DNA of 64,000 nucleotides from Mycolicibacterium sp. BiH015 (lineage in GTDB: Bacteria; Actinomycetota; Actinomycetes; Mycobacteriales; Mycobacteriaceae), in contig NZ_JAQGCZ010000002.1 in NCBI RefSeq assembly GCF_027706845.1, positions 310,001 through 374,000 of the forward strand. Direction: 5' to 3'. Shown piece by piece: positions 16,607 through 25,737 of this stretch (positions within the stretch are counted from its first letter, which is position 1; the number at the start of each line of letters is the position of its first letter). Under the pieces are notes generated by a model. The model saw only the letters and a program-made list of their open reading frames with translations. It was not told where the DNA came from and ran no database searches. A program made the position numbers and the translations under genes.

Positions 16607-19385
16607 CGGGGTCCGACGTCTGCTCCGGCGCCGCCATCACATCGTCGATCTCGTACTTGCGCGCCGCGTCGACCGCGACCGAGATGTCGATGTTGCCGTC
16701 GCGGGCCAGCCCTTCGAGAACGCCGACCACGATGGATTCAGCATCGGTGTTGTAGTAGCGGCGGGCCGCGGGGCGGGTGTCGGAGAAACCGAACCCGTCC
16801 GTGCCGAGGGTGATGTAGGTGCCGGGCACCCACGGGCGGATCTGCTCGGGCACGGCCCGCATCCAGTCGGATACCGCGACCACGGGTCCGGCCGCGTCGG
16901 CCAGCACCTGGGTCACGTACGGCGTCGCCGCAGGGCGGTCGGGGTAGCGCAGCTTCTCTTTCTCGATGGCCACACCGTCGCGGTTCAGCTCGCCCCAGCT
17001 GGTGACCGACCACACGTCGGCGGCCACATCCCATTCTTCGGCCAGCAGCTCGGCAGCCTTCAGCGCCGACGGCATCGCGACACCCGAGACCAGGATCTGT
17101 GCGGTGTTCGACTTCTTCTCCAGCGCCGACTGGTAGCGGTAGATACCCCGCAGCAGGCCCTCGACGTCGATGCCTTCTGGCTCGGCCGGCTGCACATAGG
17201 GCTCGTTGTAGATCGTCATATAGAAGTAGACGTTCTCCGGGTTCTCCCCGTACATGCGTGCCAGGCCGCTTTCGATGATGTAAGCGATCTCGTAGGCGAA
17301 CGCCGGGTCGTAAGCCACAACGGCCGGGTTGGTCGCCGCCAGCAGCAGCGAATGACCGTCCGCGTGCTGCAGACCCTCACCGACCAGCGTGGTGCGGCCT
17401 GCGGTGGCGCCCAAGACGAAGCCGCGGGCCATCTGGTCGGCGGCGGCCCACAGTCCGTCGCCGGTGCGCTGGAATCCGAACATCGAATAGAAGATGTAGA
17501 TCGGGATCATGGGCTCGTTGTGGGTGGCGTACGACGTCCCCACCGCGGTGAACGACGCTGTCGACCCCGCCTCGTTGATGCCCTCGTGCAGGATCTGCCC
17601 GACTTCGCTCTCCTTGTAGGCGAGCATCAACTCCGCGTCGACGGCGGTGTAGAGCTGGCCGTTTCGGTTGTAGATCTTGAGGCTCGGGAACCACGAGTCC
17701 ATGCCGAACGTGCGGGCCTCGTCCGGAATGATCGGAACGATCCGCTTACCGATCTCCTTGTCCCGCAACAATTCCTTGAACGTACGCACAGTGGCCATCG
17801 TGGTGGCCACCTCCTGCTTGCCCGATCCCTTCTTCAGCGCCTTGTAGGTGTCGCGACCGGGCAGCGTCAGCGCCTTGGTCTTGGTGCGCCGCTCGGGAAG
17901 GAACCCGCCGAGGGCACGGCGCCGGTCGAGCATGTAGCGGATCTCCGGTGCCTCAGCACCCGGGTGGTAGTACGGCGGCAGGTAGGGATTGTCCTCGAGC
18001 TGCTCATCCGAGATTGGGATGCGCTGGGCATCGCGGAAGTCCTTGAGATCTTGCAGCGCAAGCTTTTTCATCTGGTGGGTGGCGTTGCGGCCCTCGAAGT
18101 GCTTGCCCAGCGTGTAGCCCTTGATGGTCTTGGCGAGGATGACCGTCGGCTGGCCCTTGTGTTCCATCGCCGCGTGGTAGGCCGCGTACACCTTGCGGTA
18201 GTCGTGCCCGCCGCGCTTGAGATTCCAGATCTCGGAATCCGTCATCGGCTCGACGAGCGCCTTGGTGCGCGGATCGCGGCCGAAGAAGTGGTCGCGCACA
18301 TAACCGCCGTCGTTGGCCTTGTACGTCTGGTAGTCACCGTCGGGCGTGGTGTTCATCAGGTTCACCAGCGCGCCGTCACGGTCGGCGTGCAGCAAGGCGT
18401 CCCACTCGCGGCCCCACACCACCTTGATGACGTTCCAGCCCGCGCCGCGGAAGAACGATTCCAGCTCCTGGATGATCTTGCCGTTGCCGCGCACCGGACC
18501 GTCGAGGCGCTGCAGGTTGCAGTTGACGACGAACGTCAGGTTGTCGAGGCCCTCGTTGGCTCCGACCTGGATCAGGCCGCGGCTCTCGGGCTCGTCCATC
18601 TCGCCGTCGCCGAGGAACGCCCACACGTGCTGCTTGGAGGTGTCCTTGATGCCGCGGTCGTGCAGGTAATGGTTGAAACGAGCCTGATAGATGGCGTTCA
18701 TCGGCCCGATGCCCATCGACACCGTCGGGAACTCCCAGAAGTCCGGCATCAGGCGGGGGTGAGGGTAGGACGGGAGCCCACCGCCGGGGTGGCTGTGCTC
18801 CTGGCGGAAGCCGTCCAACTGGTCGGCCGTGAGCCGGCCCTCCAGGTAGGCGCGGGCGTAGACGCCCGGGGACGCATGGCCCTGAATGAAGATCTGGTCG
18901 CCGCCACCGGGGTGGGACTTGCCGCGGAAGAAATGATTGAAGCCGACTTCGTACAGTGCCGCAGAGGAGGCGTATGTCGAGATATGGCCGCCCACACCGA
19001 CTCCCGGCCGCTGTGCGCGGTGCACCATGATTGCCGCATTCCAGCGGATCCAGGCCCGGTAGCGCCGCTCGACGTCCTCGTCACCGGGGAACCAGGGCTC
19101 CAACTCGGTCGGAATGGTGTTCACGTAGTCGGTGGACGTCAGCGACGGGATCGCGACGCGCTGTTCGCCGGCGCGCTCCAGGAGGCGCAACATCAGGTAG
19201 CGCGCTCGGGCCGGTCCGGATCGCTCCACCAGTTGGTCGAACGACTCCAGCCATTCGGCGGTCTCGTCGGAATCGATGTCGGGCAGGTACGACGCGACAC
19301 CTTCCCGGATCACCCGTACTCGGTCGGGTTCTGTTGTGCTGCTGGAGTTTTGGGCCAGATCCTGGCGCACGAACTCGGTGGTCAA
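16596..19385 (-). CDS. aceE: Pyruvate dehydrogenase E1 component, homodimeric
   Basis: Protein of 929 residues (I recall Rv2241 as 901). It decarboxylates pyruvate using thiamine diphosphate and reductively acetylates the lipoyl groups of DlaT, whose gene lies at 60.8-62.6 kb. The ThDP motif [12 protein letters not shown]...NCNLQRLDG is at about residues 255-290, and substrate-region histidines occur in [22 protein letters not shown]. The start is a TTG (19385) preceded by AAGGAG, giving [14 protein letters not shown] as in other mycobacteria. The C-terminus (EQTSDPGVA) is cut by a stop inside the 29-bp tandem repeat. Confidence 0.96.
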   Translation of the reverse strand: MTTEFVRQDLAQNSSSTTEPDRVRVIREGVASYLPDIDSDETAEWLESFDQLVERSGPARARYLMLRLLERAGEQRVAIPSLTSTDYVNTIPTELEPWFPGDEDVERRYRAWIRWNAAIMVHRAQRPGVGVGGHISTYASSAALYEVGFNHFFRGKSHPGGGDQIFIQGHASPGVYARAYLEGRLTADQLDGFRQEHSHPGGGLPSYPHPRLMPDFWEFPTVSMGIGPMNAIYQARFNHYLHDRGIKDTSKQHVWAFLGDGEMDEPESRGLIQVGANEGLDNLTFVVNCNLQRLDGPVRGNGKIIQELESFFRGAGWNVIKVVWGREWDALLHADRDGALVNLMNTTPDGDYQTYKANDGGYVRDHFFGRDPRTKALVEPMTDSEIWNLKRGGHDYRKVYAAYHAAMEHKGQPTVILAKTIKGYTLGKHFEGRNATHQMKKLALQDLKDFRDAQRIPISDEQLEDNPYLPPYYHPGAEAPEIRYMLDRRRALGGFLPERRTKTKALTLPGRDTYKALKKGSGKQEVATTMATVRTFKELLRDKEIGKRIVPIIPDEARTFGMDSWFPSLKIYNRNGQLYTAVDAELMLAYKESEVGQILHEGINEAGSTASFTAVGTSYATHNEPMIPIYIFYSMFGFQRTGDGLWAAADQMARGFVLGATAGRTTLVGEGLQHADGHSLLLAATNPAVVAYDPAFAYEIAYIIESGLARMYGENPENVYFYMTIYNEPYVQPAEPEGIDVEGLLRGIYRYQSALEKKSNTAQILVSGVAMPSALKAAELLAEEWDVAADVWSVTSWGELNRDGVAIEKEKLRYPDRPAATPYVTQVLADAAGPVVAVSDWMRAVPEQIRPWVPGTYITLGTDGFGFSDTRPAARRYYNTDAESIVVGVLEGLARDGNIDISVAVDAARKYEIDDVMAAPEQTSDPGVA

Positions 19386-19572
19386 ACTTCCGCTCCTTGT
19401 TAGGCGGTGGCAAATGCACGCACGCGTCGGCTCAGCGGGTTACTTCGCATTAGGCGTGCGCAGGTTCCATCCTTGTCTAATCCTGCCCCATACGCACTAG
19501 TGGGTCGGTGAACTGCCGAGAACCCGCGAACGTCGGCCGCAAGCCCGGCTCGACCCGGTAACGTCTGCACGT

Positions 19573-20148
19573 GTGCTGATGGGTCGGCTGAGCCCCCGTG
19601 TGCGGATCGCCGCCTCGATCACAGGCACGCTCGCAGCACTGGCCATGATCATCGTCGGGTGCACCAACGTCACCGACGGCGATGCCTCGGTGGCAGAAGG
19701 GGACGCGCCGCTGTACCGGGCGTCGGTGACCGCGTCGATGGAGGAGTCCGCGGCGAGCTCGAGTGCCCGCGAGTCCGAGAGGCAGGCCTCGCTCACCGTG
19801 GAGGCCGTGCGCACCTCATGCGAGGCGATGAGTTCGAGCAGCGCGGAGGCCATCGGCGCCGTGAACAGCTACGTCGACGCGTTCAACACCAATCCGGCCG
19901 ACGTTTTGCGAACCGCGGGCCCCGCGATAGACGCCCTCAACCACAGCGCGGACCTGGTCGCGGGCAGCATCTCCGACCCGCTGGAGCCCGATCTGCGCGA
20001 CTCGCTCAATGCCTGGGTCGACGCCGCCCGCGGAGTGGCGACGGCCATCGCCGGAAACTACGGGACGGACGAATTCAACGCCGCGATCGCGCTCCTGAAC
20101 GACTCCAAGACCACCGCATTGGACCGGTGCGATGCGGCATACCGATGA
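19573..20148 (+). CDS. Putative exported lipoprotein, unknown function (Rv2240c-like position)
   Basis: Protein of 191 residues. N-terminal arginines (MGRLSPRVRIAA), a hydrophobic stretch and a lipobox-like IIVGC at about residue 30 indicate secretion and lipid attachment. The mature start CTNVTDGDASV is a recurring motif of mycobacterial lipoproteins. The rest is helical and serine/alanine-rich (SMEESAASSSARESERQ), with cysteines near residues 82 and 187 that could pair. The GTG start follows a TAACGT box (19559-19564), consistent with a near-leaderless transcript. Divergent from aceE. Function not recognised. Confidence 0.75.
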   Translation: MLMGRLSPRVRIAASITGTLAALAMIIVGCTNVTDGDASVAEGDAPLYRASVTASMEESAASSSARESERQASLTVEAVRTSCEAMSSSSAEAIGAVNSYVDAFNTNPADVLRTAGPAIDALNHSADLVAGSISDPLEPDLRDSLNAWVDAARGVATAIAGNYGTDEFNAAIALLNDSKTTALDRCDAAYR

Positions 20149-20246
20149 ACCTGCCGCTAGATGGCTTGCTGTATGGCCCCGGCATGCGACGATAGGTCGA
20201 TGACCGGGCGCAGGGTGCGCCCGTGTCGGCTGAAGGAGGACTGACC

Positions 20247-20672
20247 GTGGTGTCGGCGGGTGACCCCCCGAACTACGCCCGCAAGCTGGGCATCCAAAAA
20301 GATCAGGTTGTGCAGGAGTTGGGCTGGGACGAGGACACCGACGACGACATCCGAGCCGACATCGAGGACGAGAGCGGCGGCGAGCTGCTCGACGAAGACG
20401 CCGATGAGGTGGTCGACGTGGTGCTGCTGTGGTGGCGCGACGGCGACGGAGATCTCGTCGACAGGTTGATGGACGCGATCACGCCGCTGGCCGACGATGG
20501 CGTCATCTGGGTTGTCACTCCGAAGACCGGCAAGCCCGGCCACGTGCAGCCCGCCGAGATCGCCGAGTCCGCACCGACCGCCGGACTGATGCAGACGTCG
20601 TCGGCCAATCTGGGTGACTGGATCGCCAGCCGTTTGGTGCAGCCGAAATCGAAAGCCGCCGGCAGGCGTTGA
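20247..20672 (+). CDS. DUF3052 family protein (Rv2239c-like)
   Basis: Protein of 141 residues. Family hallmarks are NYARKLGIQKDQVVQELGWDEDTDDDI at the start, a strongly acidic middle (EDESGGELLDEDADEVVDVVLLWWRDGDGDL) and GVIWVVTPKTGKPGHVQPAEI. It has no established function; the fold is probably cytosolic alpha/beta. The GTG at 20247 was chosen over the GTG at 20223 because AAGGAGGA (20233-20240) stands 6 bases before it. Its stop overlaps the TTG start of ahpE, so the two are coupled, as I recall for M. tuberculosis. Confidence 0.85.
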   Translation: MVSAGDPPNYARKLGIQKDQVVQELGWDEDTDDDIRADIEDESGGELLDEDADEVVDVVLLWWRDGDGDLVDRLMDAITPLADDGVIWVVTPKTGKPGHVQPAEIAESAPTAGLMQTSSANLGDWIASRLVQPKSKAAGRR

Positions 20673-21133
20673 CCGTCTCGGTCGGCGATCCGGCACCGGA
20701 CTTCACGCTTAAAGACCAGAACAACCAGCCGGTGTCGCTGTCAGGTTTCCGCGGCATCAAAGACGTGGTGCTGGTCTTCTTCCCCCTCGCCTTCACCGGG
20801 ATCTGTCAGCGCGAGCTCGACGAGATCCAGAACAACATCGGCGATTTCGTCAACGACGGGACGGCGACGTTGACGATCTCGGTCGGTCCGTCACCCACTC
20901 ACAAGGTCTGGGCCACGCAGCGCGGGTTCACGTTTCCGGTGCTGTCGGACTTCTGGCCGCACGGAGCGGTGAGCCGGGCCTACGGGGTGTTCAACGACGC
21001 GTCAGGTTTCTCGAATCGCGGCACCTTCGTGGTCGATCGCTCCGGCGTAGTCCGCTTTGCGGAGTGCAAGCAACCGGGGGAGCCGCGGGACCAAGCTGCC
21101 TGGACCTCAGCGCTGGCCGCGCTGCGGAACTGA
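20669..21133 (+). CDS. ahpE: Peroxiredoxin AhpE
   Basis: Protein of 154 residues. It reduces hydroperoxides and peroxynitrite and is recycled in mycobacteria by the mycothiol/mycoredoxin system. Peroxidatic Cys46 is in FFPLAFTGICQRELDE, with the supporting PxxxT/SxxC arrangement and Arg117 in SNRGTFVVDRSG. It begins with a TTG (20669) overlapping the previous stop: MTVSVGDPAPDFTLKDQ. An additional Cys133 occurs in RFAECKQPGEP, where I recall Met in the M. tuberculosis protein. The tRNA-Val follows 46 bases later. Confidence 0.95.
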   Translation: MTVSVGDPAPDFTLKDQNNQPVSLSGFRGIKDVVLVFFPLAFTGICQRELDEIQNNIGDFVNDGTATLTISVGPSPTHKVWATQRGFTFPVLSDFWPHGAVSRAYGVFNDASGFSNRGTFVVDRSGVVRFAECKQPGEPRDQAAWTSALAALRN

Positions 21134-21179
21134 GCAGATTTCCGCTGGCGCGTGAGATACGGGTAACCTGCCCGGGATC

Positions 21180-21254
21180 GGGCGCGTAGCTCAGGGGTAG
21201 AGCTCTGGTTTTACACACCAGCGGTCGGCGGTTCGAAACCGTCCGCGCCCACCA
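21180..21254 (+). tRNA. tRNA-Val (anticodon UAC)
   Basis: A full cloverleaf folds: acceptor GGGCGCG with CGCGCCC, D-arm GCTC/GAGC, anticodon stem CTGGT/ACCAG with loop TTTACAC (anticodon TAC), and T-arm GGCGG-TTCGAAA-CCGTC. The 3' ACCA is encoded (21251-21254). The length of 75 bases is normal. Confidence 0.97.
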
Positions 21255-21361
21255 CAGTTGGTGCATCAGGATTCGGCCGTCATTGGCTGGGTACGTCTCG
21301 GACATCGGCCGCTCAGCCTCCGCGGTCGGATTCCTGCCGTCGATGCGAACGGGACACCGCG

Positions 21362-22117
21362 ATGACGAGATCATTGGCCACTCAATCCACCACCGAACTC
21401 GGCGGTAGCCGCAGTGTGCTGGCGCGCCAGAAGCGCGACCACGTCGAACTAGATCGACTACTGCGGGCAATCGACGCCACGTCGGGCCGAGATCGTCAGG
21501 AACAGCTGACCCGGCTCTGTCGACTGGTCTTCCCACACGCCTTCGCTGAGGAGTCGGTTCTTTGGCCTGTGATACGACGGGTTCTGCCCGACGGGGAGCA
21601 GTTGACACTGACGATCGAGCGCGAGCATCAGGAGATCAACGAACTGTTCACCGAACTGGAGAAGACCGATCCGGACGGCGCGCGCCACGGCGAACTGTGG
21701 AGCAGGATTGTCACGCTGCTGCGGGAGGACGTCCGTGACGAGGAGGACGTGCTCCTACCCAAGCTGCAGGCTGTACTGTCGCGGAACCAGTTGGTGATGC
21801 TGGGATTTGCCTGGGAGGCCGTGCGTCAGACGGCGCCGACCCGTCCGCACCCGGTGGTCGCCCGTCGACCGCCGGGCAACGTCGCGGCCGCGGTGCCGTT
21901 GACGCTCACCGACCGCCTCCGCGACCATCTCGACCGCACGGCGCGACGTGGTTCCGGGCCTCTGTCCTCGGCCTCTCGAAGGGCGTCGGTGGCACTGTCG
22001 CGGGTGGCGGGTCTCGTAGAACACGTTCCGCCGCTGACTCGCGGGGAAGACCCCAGCACCCACGCCACCGCGACCTCGTTGGGCCGCCGGAACGACAAGG
22101 TCCAGGGCAGGTCTTAG
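21362..22117 (+). CDS. Hemerythrin HHE domain protein with one altered metal site
   Basis: Protein of 251 residues. A four-helix hemerythrin-like domain occupies about residues 15-150: KRDHVELDRLL (helix 1), FPHAFAEESVLWPV (helix 2, HxxxE), EREHQEINELF (helix 3) and EDVRDEEDVLLPKLQ (helix 4). In relatives, helix 4 usually carries a His before the EE; here it is Asp/Val, so the di-iron site may be incomplete. The C-terminal ~100 residues are proline/arginine-rich and look disordered. Such proteins are implicated in iron or nitric-oxide/oxygen sensing, but the role here is unknown. The gene is not in the H37Rv order I recall between the tRNA and cobD. Confidence 0.8.
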   Translation: MTRSLATQSTTELGGSRSVLARQKRDHVELDRLLRAIDATSGRDRQEQLTRLCRLVFPHAFAEESVLWPVIRRVLPDGEQLTLTIEREHQEINELFTELEKTDPDGARHGELWSRIVTLLREDVRDEEDVLLPKLQAVLSRNQLVMLGFAWEAVRQTAPTRPHPVVARRPPGNVAAAVPLTLTDRLRDHLDRTARRGSGPLSSASRRASVALSRVAGLVEHVPPLTRGEDPSTHATATSLGRRNDKVQGRS

Positions 22118-22219
22118 AACTACGCGGCGGCTCGTTGACTCCCCTCAAAAGAGCTGTCTCGCAAGACATTCCACAGGTTCGAGGTCTTGGACGCTGTCGC
22201 CGAAGGCCTGCGGTCGCCG

Positions 22220-23935
22220 TCAGCAGCACCCCTTGGCGGGGCGCTCGGCCAGGTGCGCGTGCTCGGCGTTGTCGGCGCCCTGTACCGCTGACACGAACTC
22301 GTCCAGGTCGATCCGGCGGCCACCCAACCACGTGCCCGTCACCTTCACGGTGTCGATCAGGGCATCCGGGTCAACCGTCCACGGATCTGCCGTCAGCTCG
22401 ACGAAATCGGCCAGCTTGCCCACTTCCAGCGACCCGACCAAGTGTTCGCGGTGCAGGGTGCGCGCGGCGTCGACGGTGTGGGCCCGCCACGCCTGGTCCA
22501 ACGTGATGGCCTGGTCCGGTCCGTGCACGCCGCCCGCGCGAGTGCGGCGCGTGACTGTGGTTGCGATGTTGACCACCGGCGTCGGCGGCGACACCGAGCC
22601 GTCGTTGTGCAGCGAGACGCACGCACCCGAGCTCACCGCATCGTTGAACGCGGCCCACCGGGAGCCGTGCTCGTGGTCGAAGATCTCGCCGTCGAGCAGA
22701 TCACCCCAGTAGTAGTACTGGAACGGCGACATCGACACGTGCACGCCCAGCCGCGCAGCCCGGTCGAAGTGCTTGCGGGTGCCCGCCCCGCAGTGTTCGA
22801 GCCGCCAACGGTGGTCGGTGCCCAGCAGGTTGTGACGGGTCAACGCATCCTCGTACGCGTCCAGCGCGAGATCCAGAGCGAGGTCTCCGTTGGCGTGGAA
22901 CGCCATCTGCCAGCCGGCGGGCGCAGCGTGGTTCAGGATCGCGTCGAGTTGTTCGCGGGTGTAGTTCATCGAATCGGCGCCGCCCGCGGTGGCCGGGTCG
23001 ATTCCGGCGGTTCGGGTGGTCTCGGTGTCGAGGTAGGGGAACGAGATCGCGATGTTGCCCACCCAGGGGGAGCCGTCGGTCCACAGCTTGACGCCCGCCT
23101 TGGTGAGCCAGTTCTCGCCGGCGGTGAAAGAGGCCGGCGCCGAATAGGTGTCGGTGGTCGACACCTCCCACATGCTGATGCGCAGCGGGCACGACGGCGC
23201 CGCAGCGAGCGCCTCGTAGCCTGCCGCGAACTTCGGGTCGTACGTCATGTCCGATGTCGAGGTGTAGCCGCCGCGCGACATCAACGCGTAGTACAGCGCC
23301 CCGGCGACCAGTGGGTTGCCGAGCTTGGCCATGATGGGGCCGGTCACCGCCGTGAGCACGCCCAGCTCGAAACCCTGACCGTTGAGTGAGCCGTCCGCAT
23401 TGCGCCCGTAGCGGGAGGCCACCGGGTCTTCAGGCGGATCGTCATCCCAGCCGTAGCTCTTGATGAGCGCGGAGTTGAAGTAGACGCCGTGGCCGGAGTT
23501 GTCGGTGACCACCGCAATGCGGTCGCCGAATACTTCGTCGAGCTCCGGCGCCGTCGGTTTCGGATGGCCGTGCAGCAGCGCGTCGAAGCCGGCGAACAGC
23601 AGCGGAGTATCGGGATCGCTCGTGGCCAGCGCATCCGCGAACACCGCCCGCACGTCCTCCCACGTCGGACAGTCCCACGGCGCGACGGAACGCGCCGGCG
23701 CCTGGGTGGCCACTCCGCTGAGAAGGGGATGACTGTGTGGCTCAACGAATCCCGGTGCCAGCGCGGCGGCTCCGGTGTCGACGACCTCTGCGCCGGGTAC
23801 CGCTGCCCGGCAGTCGTCGAGGCTGCCGACAGCGACGATCCCCTCGCCTGACACGGCGACGGCCTGAGCGCGCGGGGCGCTGTCGTCCATGGTGATGATC
23901 GTGGTTGCTGTCAGGATCACGTCGCCCATGGCCAC
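22220..23935 (-). CDS. Amidohydrolase family 3 protein (YtcJ-like)
   Basis: Protein of 571 residues with the composite domain then TIM barrel of family-3 amidohydrolases. It begins GDVILTATTIITMDD, with the metal motif PGFVEPHSHP at about residues 59-68. A second group lies near 345-385 (MAFHANGDLALDLALDAYE, WRLEHCGAG), and VGSLEVGKLADFVELTADPW is near the C-terminus. The reaction is unknown; relatives hydrolyse amides or imines. The C-terminus ends in AKGCC, which may bind metal. No signal sequence. Convergent with the hemerythrin gene and divergent from cobD. A second family member is at 55609-57435. Confidence 0.87.
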   Translation of the reverse strand: MAMGDVILTATTIITMDDSAPRAQAVAVSGEGIVAVGSLDDCRAAVPGAEVVDTGAAALAPGFVEPHSHPLLSGVATQAPARSVAPWDCPTWEDVRAVFADALATSDPDTPLLFAGFDALLHGHPKPTAPELDEVFGDRIAVVTDNSGHGVYFNSALIKSYGWDDDPPEDPVASRYGRNADGSLNGQGFELGVLTAVTGPIMAKLGNPLVAGALYYALMSRGGYTSTSDMTYDPKFAAGYEALAAAPSCPLRISMWEVSTTDTYSAPASFTAGENWLTKAGVKLWTDGSPWVGNIAISFPYLDTETTRTAGIDPATAGGADSMNYTREQLDAILNHAAPAGWQMAFHANGDLALDLALDAYEDALTRHNLLGTDHRWRLEHCGAGTRKHFDRAARLGVHVSMSPFQYYYWGDLLDGEIFDHEHGSRWAAFNDAVSSGACVSLHNDGSVSPPTPVVNIATTVTRRTRAGGVHGPDQAITLDQAWRAHTVDAARTLHREHLVGSLEVGKLADFVELTADPWTVDPDALIDTVKVTGTWLGGRRIDLDEFVSAVQGADNAEHAHLAERPAKGCC

Positions 23936-23992
23936 AGTGTGTCACCCGAGCCTCTCGCGCCCGGCCGAAATGCGCTGTGAGACGCTGCCCCG

Positions 23993-25060
23993 GTGTTCGC
24001 TCACGGGATCGGCATCGCGGCAGGCGTGGTGGCCGACGCGCTGCTCGGTGATCCGCGGCGGGGTCATCCGGTGGCCGTGTTCGGCAGCGTGGCAGCGGCT
24101 TTGGAACGCCGCACCTACTCCGACGACCGGCGGGCCGGGGTGCTGCACACCGCGGCGCTGCTGACCGCCGTCGGTGTCATGGGCGCGGCCGCCGAACAGG
24201 CGGGACGGCGTCGTGGCACGGTCGCCGAGGCTGCATGTGTCGCCGCGGCGACCTTCGTCGCAGCCGGGGGGACGACGCTGTGCCGCACCGGTGAGCGCAT
24301 GGCCCAGATGCTCCGTGACGGCGAGGTCGACGGAGCACGTCGCCTTCTGCCTTCGCTCTGCGGTCGCGATCCGTCCGTGCTCGACGCGCCCGGCTTGACC
24401 CGTGCGGCGCTCGAGTCCATCGCGGAGAACACCTCCGATGCCCAGATCGGGCCGCTCCTGTGGGCGGCAGTCGGCGGCACGCCCGCAGTGCTGGTGTACC
24501 GCGCCGCCAACACCCTCGACGCGATGATCGGCAATCGGTCGCCGCGTTATACCCGGTTCGGCTGGGCGGCCGCCAGATTCGACGACCTGGTCAACCTGGC
24601 ACCGGCGCGGGCCACGGGCCTTCTGGTGATGGCGTGCGCGCCGCTAGTGGGAGGGTCGCCTACCGGCGCCTGGCGCGCATGGCGACGGGACGCGGCCAAG
24701 CACCCCAGCCCGAACGCCGGTGTCGCGGAGGCAACGTTCGCCGGAGCGTTGGGCATACGCCTCGGTGGGCCCACCCAGTACGCCCACCAGCTGGAGATCC
24801 GACCGACCCTCGGCGACGGCCGGGTGCCCGACGTCGACGACCTGGCGCGTGCCGTGCGGTTGTCGCGGGCCGTTCAGGCGCTCGCAGCTGTCGTCGCGGT
24901 CAGCGCCGCTTGCCGTAGCGGTCGGCGAGCTTCTGCTCGGTGGTTAGCGGTCCACGGGTGTCATCGTTTTCGGCGGACAGGGTGTCTGCTGCCGCCTTCT
25001 CGCGCCTGCGGATACGGATCTCGGAATACACGAAGTAGCCGACGCCGATCGGCGCGATGA
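23993..25060 (+). CDS. cobD: Adenosylcobinamide-phosphate synthase CobD, with unusual C-terminal extension
   Basis: Integral membrane enzyme of cobalamin synthesis that joins aminopropanol to adenosylcobyric acid. The family signature is clear: GVVADALLGDPRRGHPVAVFG, ESIAENTSDAQIGPLLWAAVGG, YRAANTLDAMIGNRSPRYTRFGWAAARFDDLVN and KHPSPNAGVAEATFAGALGI. Family members are about 310 residues long. This frame has 355 because no stop occurs until 25060, and the last ~53 residues (from about RRASARWLAVHG) lie antisense to the end of the SURF1 gene and look non-natural. Either a stop was lost or a frameshift shortened the natural end. The core is certain; the 3' boundary is not. Confidence 0.88.
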   Translation: MFAHGIGIAAGVVADALLGDPRRGHPVAVFGSVAAALERRTYSDDRRAGVLHTAALLTAVGVMGAAAEQAGRRRGTVAEAACVAAATFVAAGGTTLCRTGERMAQMLRDGEVDGARRLLPSLCGRDPSVLDAPGLTRAALESIAENTSDAQIGPLLWAAVGGTPAVLVYRAANTLDAMIGNRSPRYTRFGWAAARFDDLVNLAPARATGLLVMACAPLVGGSPTGAWRAWRRDAAKHPSPNAGVAEATFAGALGIRLGGPTQYAHQLEIRPTLGDGRVPDVDDLARAVRLSRAVQALAAVVAVSAACRSGRRASARWLAVHGCHRFRRTGCLLPPSRACGYGSRNTRSSRRRSAR

Positions 25061-25736
25061 TCCCGAAGGCGATCCACTGGATGCCGTACGACAGGAACGG
25101 CCCCGCGTCGAGATGCGGCAGCGGGATGACGCCGAGCCCACCTGGCTGGCCGTCCACCAGCTGCAGGTACGAACCCGCCAGCGGCACACCGGTCAGCGAC
25201 GAGATCTGCTCGATGTTGATCGAGTAAACCTGCGTGCCGCCGTCGGCCTCGAACGGCGCCTTGTCTCTGGCCAGGCCCTCGGAGTCGCGCAACCGCGCGG
25301 TGATCGTCACGGTGCCCGCCGGGGGTGCGTCGATCGGCGGCACCGCCGACCCCGCGACCGGCCGCACGTAGCCGCGATCGACGAGTACCGTCGGGCCGCC
25401 GTCCACCGCGAACGGCACGAGGACCTCGAAGGCGGGGTCGCCGTCGATGAGGCGCAGGCGAGCGAGCACCTGCGCATCGGGCAGGTAGCGGCCCGTCGCC
25501 GTCACCCGCCGCCACTGCTCGTCGGGAGCCGCTGAATCCTGTTGCGGCAGAAGCGTCGTCACCGGCACCGGGTCGGCCTCCAGCGACCGGGAGATCTGAG
25601 CGTTTTCCCGCGAGGTCTTGGTGTTCTTGCCGAGCTGCCACGGCGCGAGCACCGTGAAGCAGAGGTACGCGAACGCCAGGACCACGACGAACAGCGCGAG
25701 CCATTGCGGCCGCAGCAGGAACGCCCACCGCCGCAT
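24900..25736 (-). CDS. SURF1-family cytochrome oxidase assembly protein (Rv2235-like)
   Basis: Protein of 278 residues. Topology is typical: one N-terminal membrane helix (WLALFVVVLAFAYLCFTVLAPWQLG, residues ~11-35), a periplasmic domain with RRVTATGRYLPDAQVLARLR and VLVDRGYVRP, and a second helix near residue 220-243 (LSYGIQWIAFGIIAPIGVGYFVY), followed by a charged tail ending QKLADRYGKRR. SURF1 assists heme insertion into aa3 oxidase. The ATG at 25736 lies one base past the ptpA stop, so it is the third gene of ptkA-ptpA-SURF1. The frame upstream to 25865 is inside ptpA. The 3' end overlaps cobD by 161 bases. Confidence 0.9.
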   Translation of the reverse strand: MRRWAFLLRPQWLALFVVVLAFAYLCFTVLAPWQLGKNTKTSRENAQISRSLEADPVPVTTLLPQQDSAAPDEQWRRVTATGRYLPDAQVLARLRLIDGDPAFEVLVPFAVDGGPTVLVDRGYVRPVAGSAVPPIDAPPAGTVTITARLRDSEGLARDKAPFEADGGTQVYSINIEQISSLTGVPLAGSYLQLVDGQPGGLGVIPLPHLDAGPFLSYGIQWIAFGIIAPIGVGYFVYSEIRIRRREKAAADTLSAENDDTRGPLTTEQKLADRYGKRR

Positions 25737-25737
25737 G

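Noticed and set aside
16224..19403. A 1059-residue plus-strand frame opposite aceE and the start of mabR
   Set aside because: Entirely antisense to well-recognised aceE; arginine- and valine-rich without family motifs. High GC leaves few stops on the opposite strand.
22118..22219. Terminator between the hemerythrin and amidohydrolase genes
   Set aside because: Only a 5-bp stem (TGTCT/AGACA) and no U-tract; too weak to list.
23936..23992. Cobalamin riboswitch before cobD
   Set aside because: Only 57 bases separate the divergent starts, too short, and no B12-box sequence is visible.
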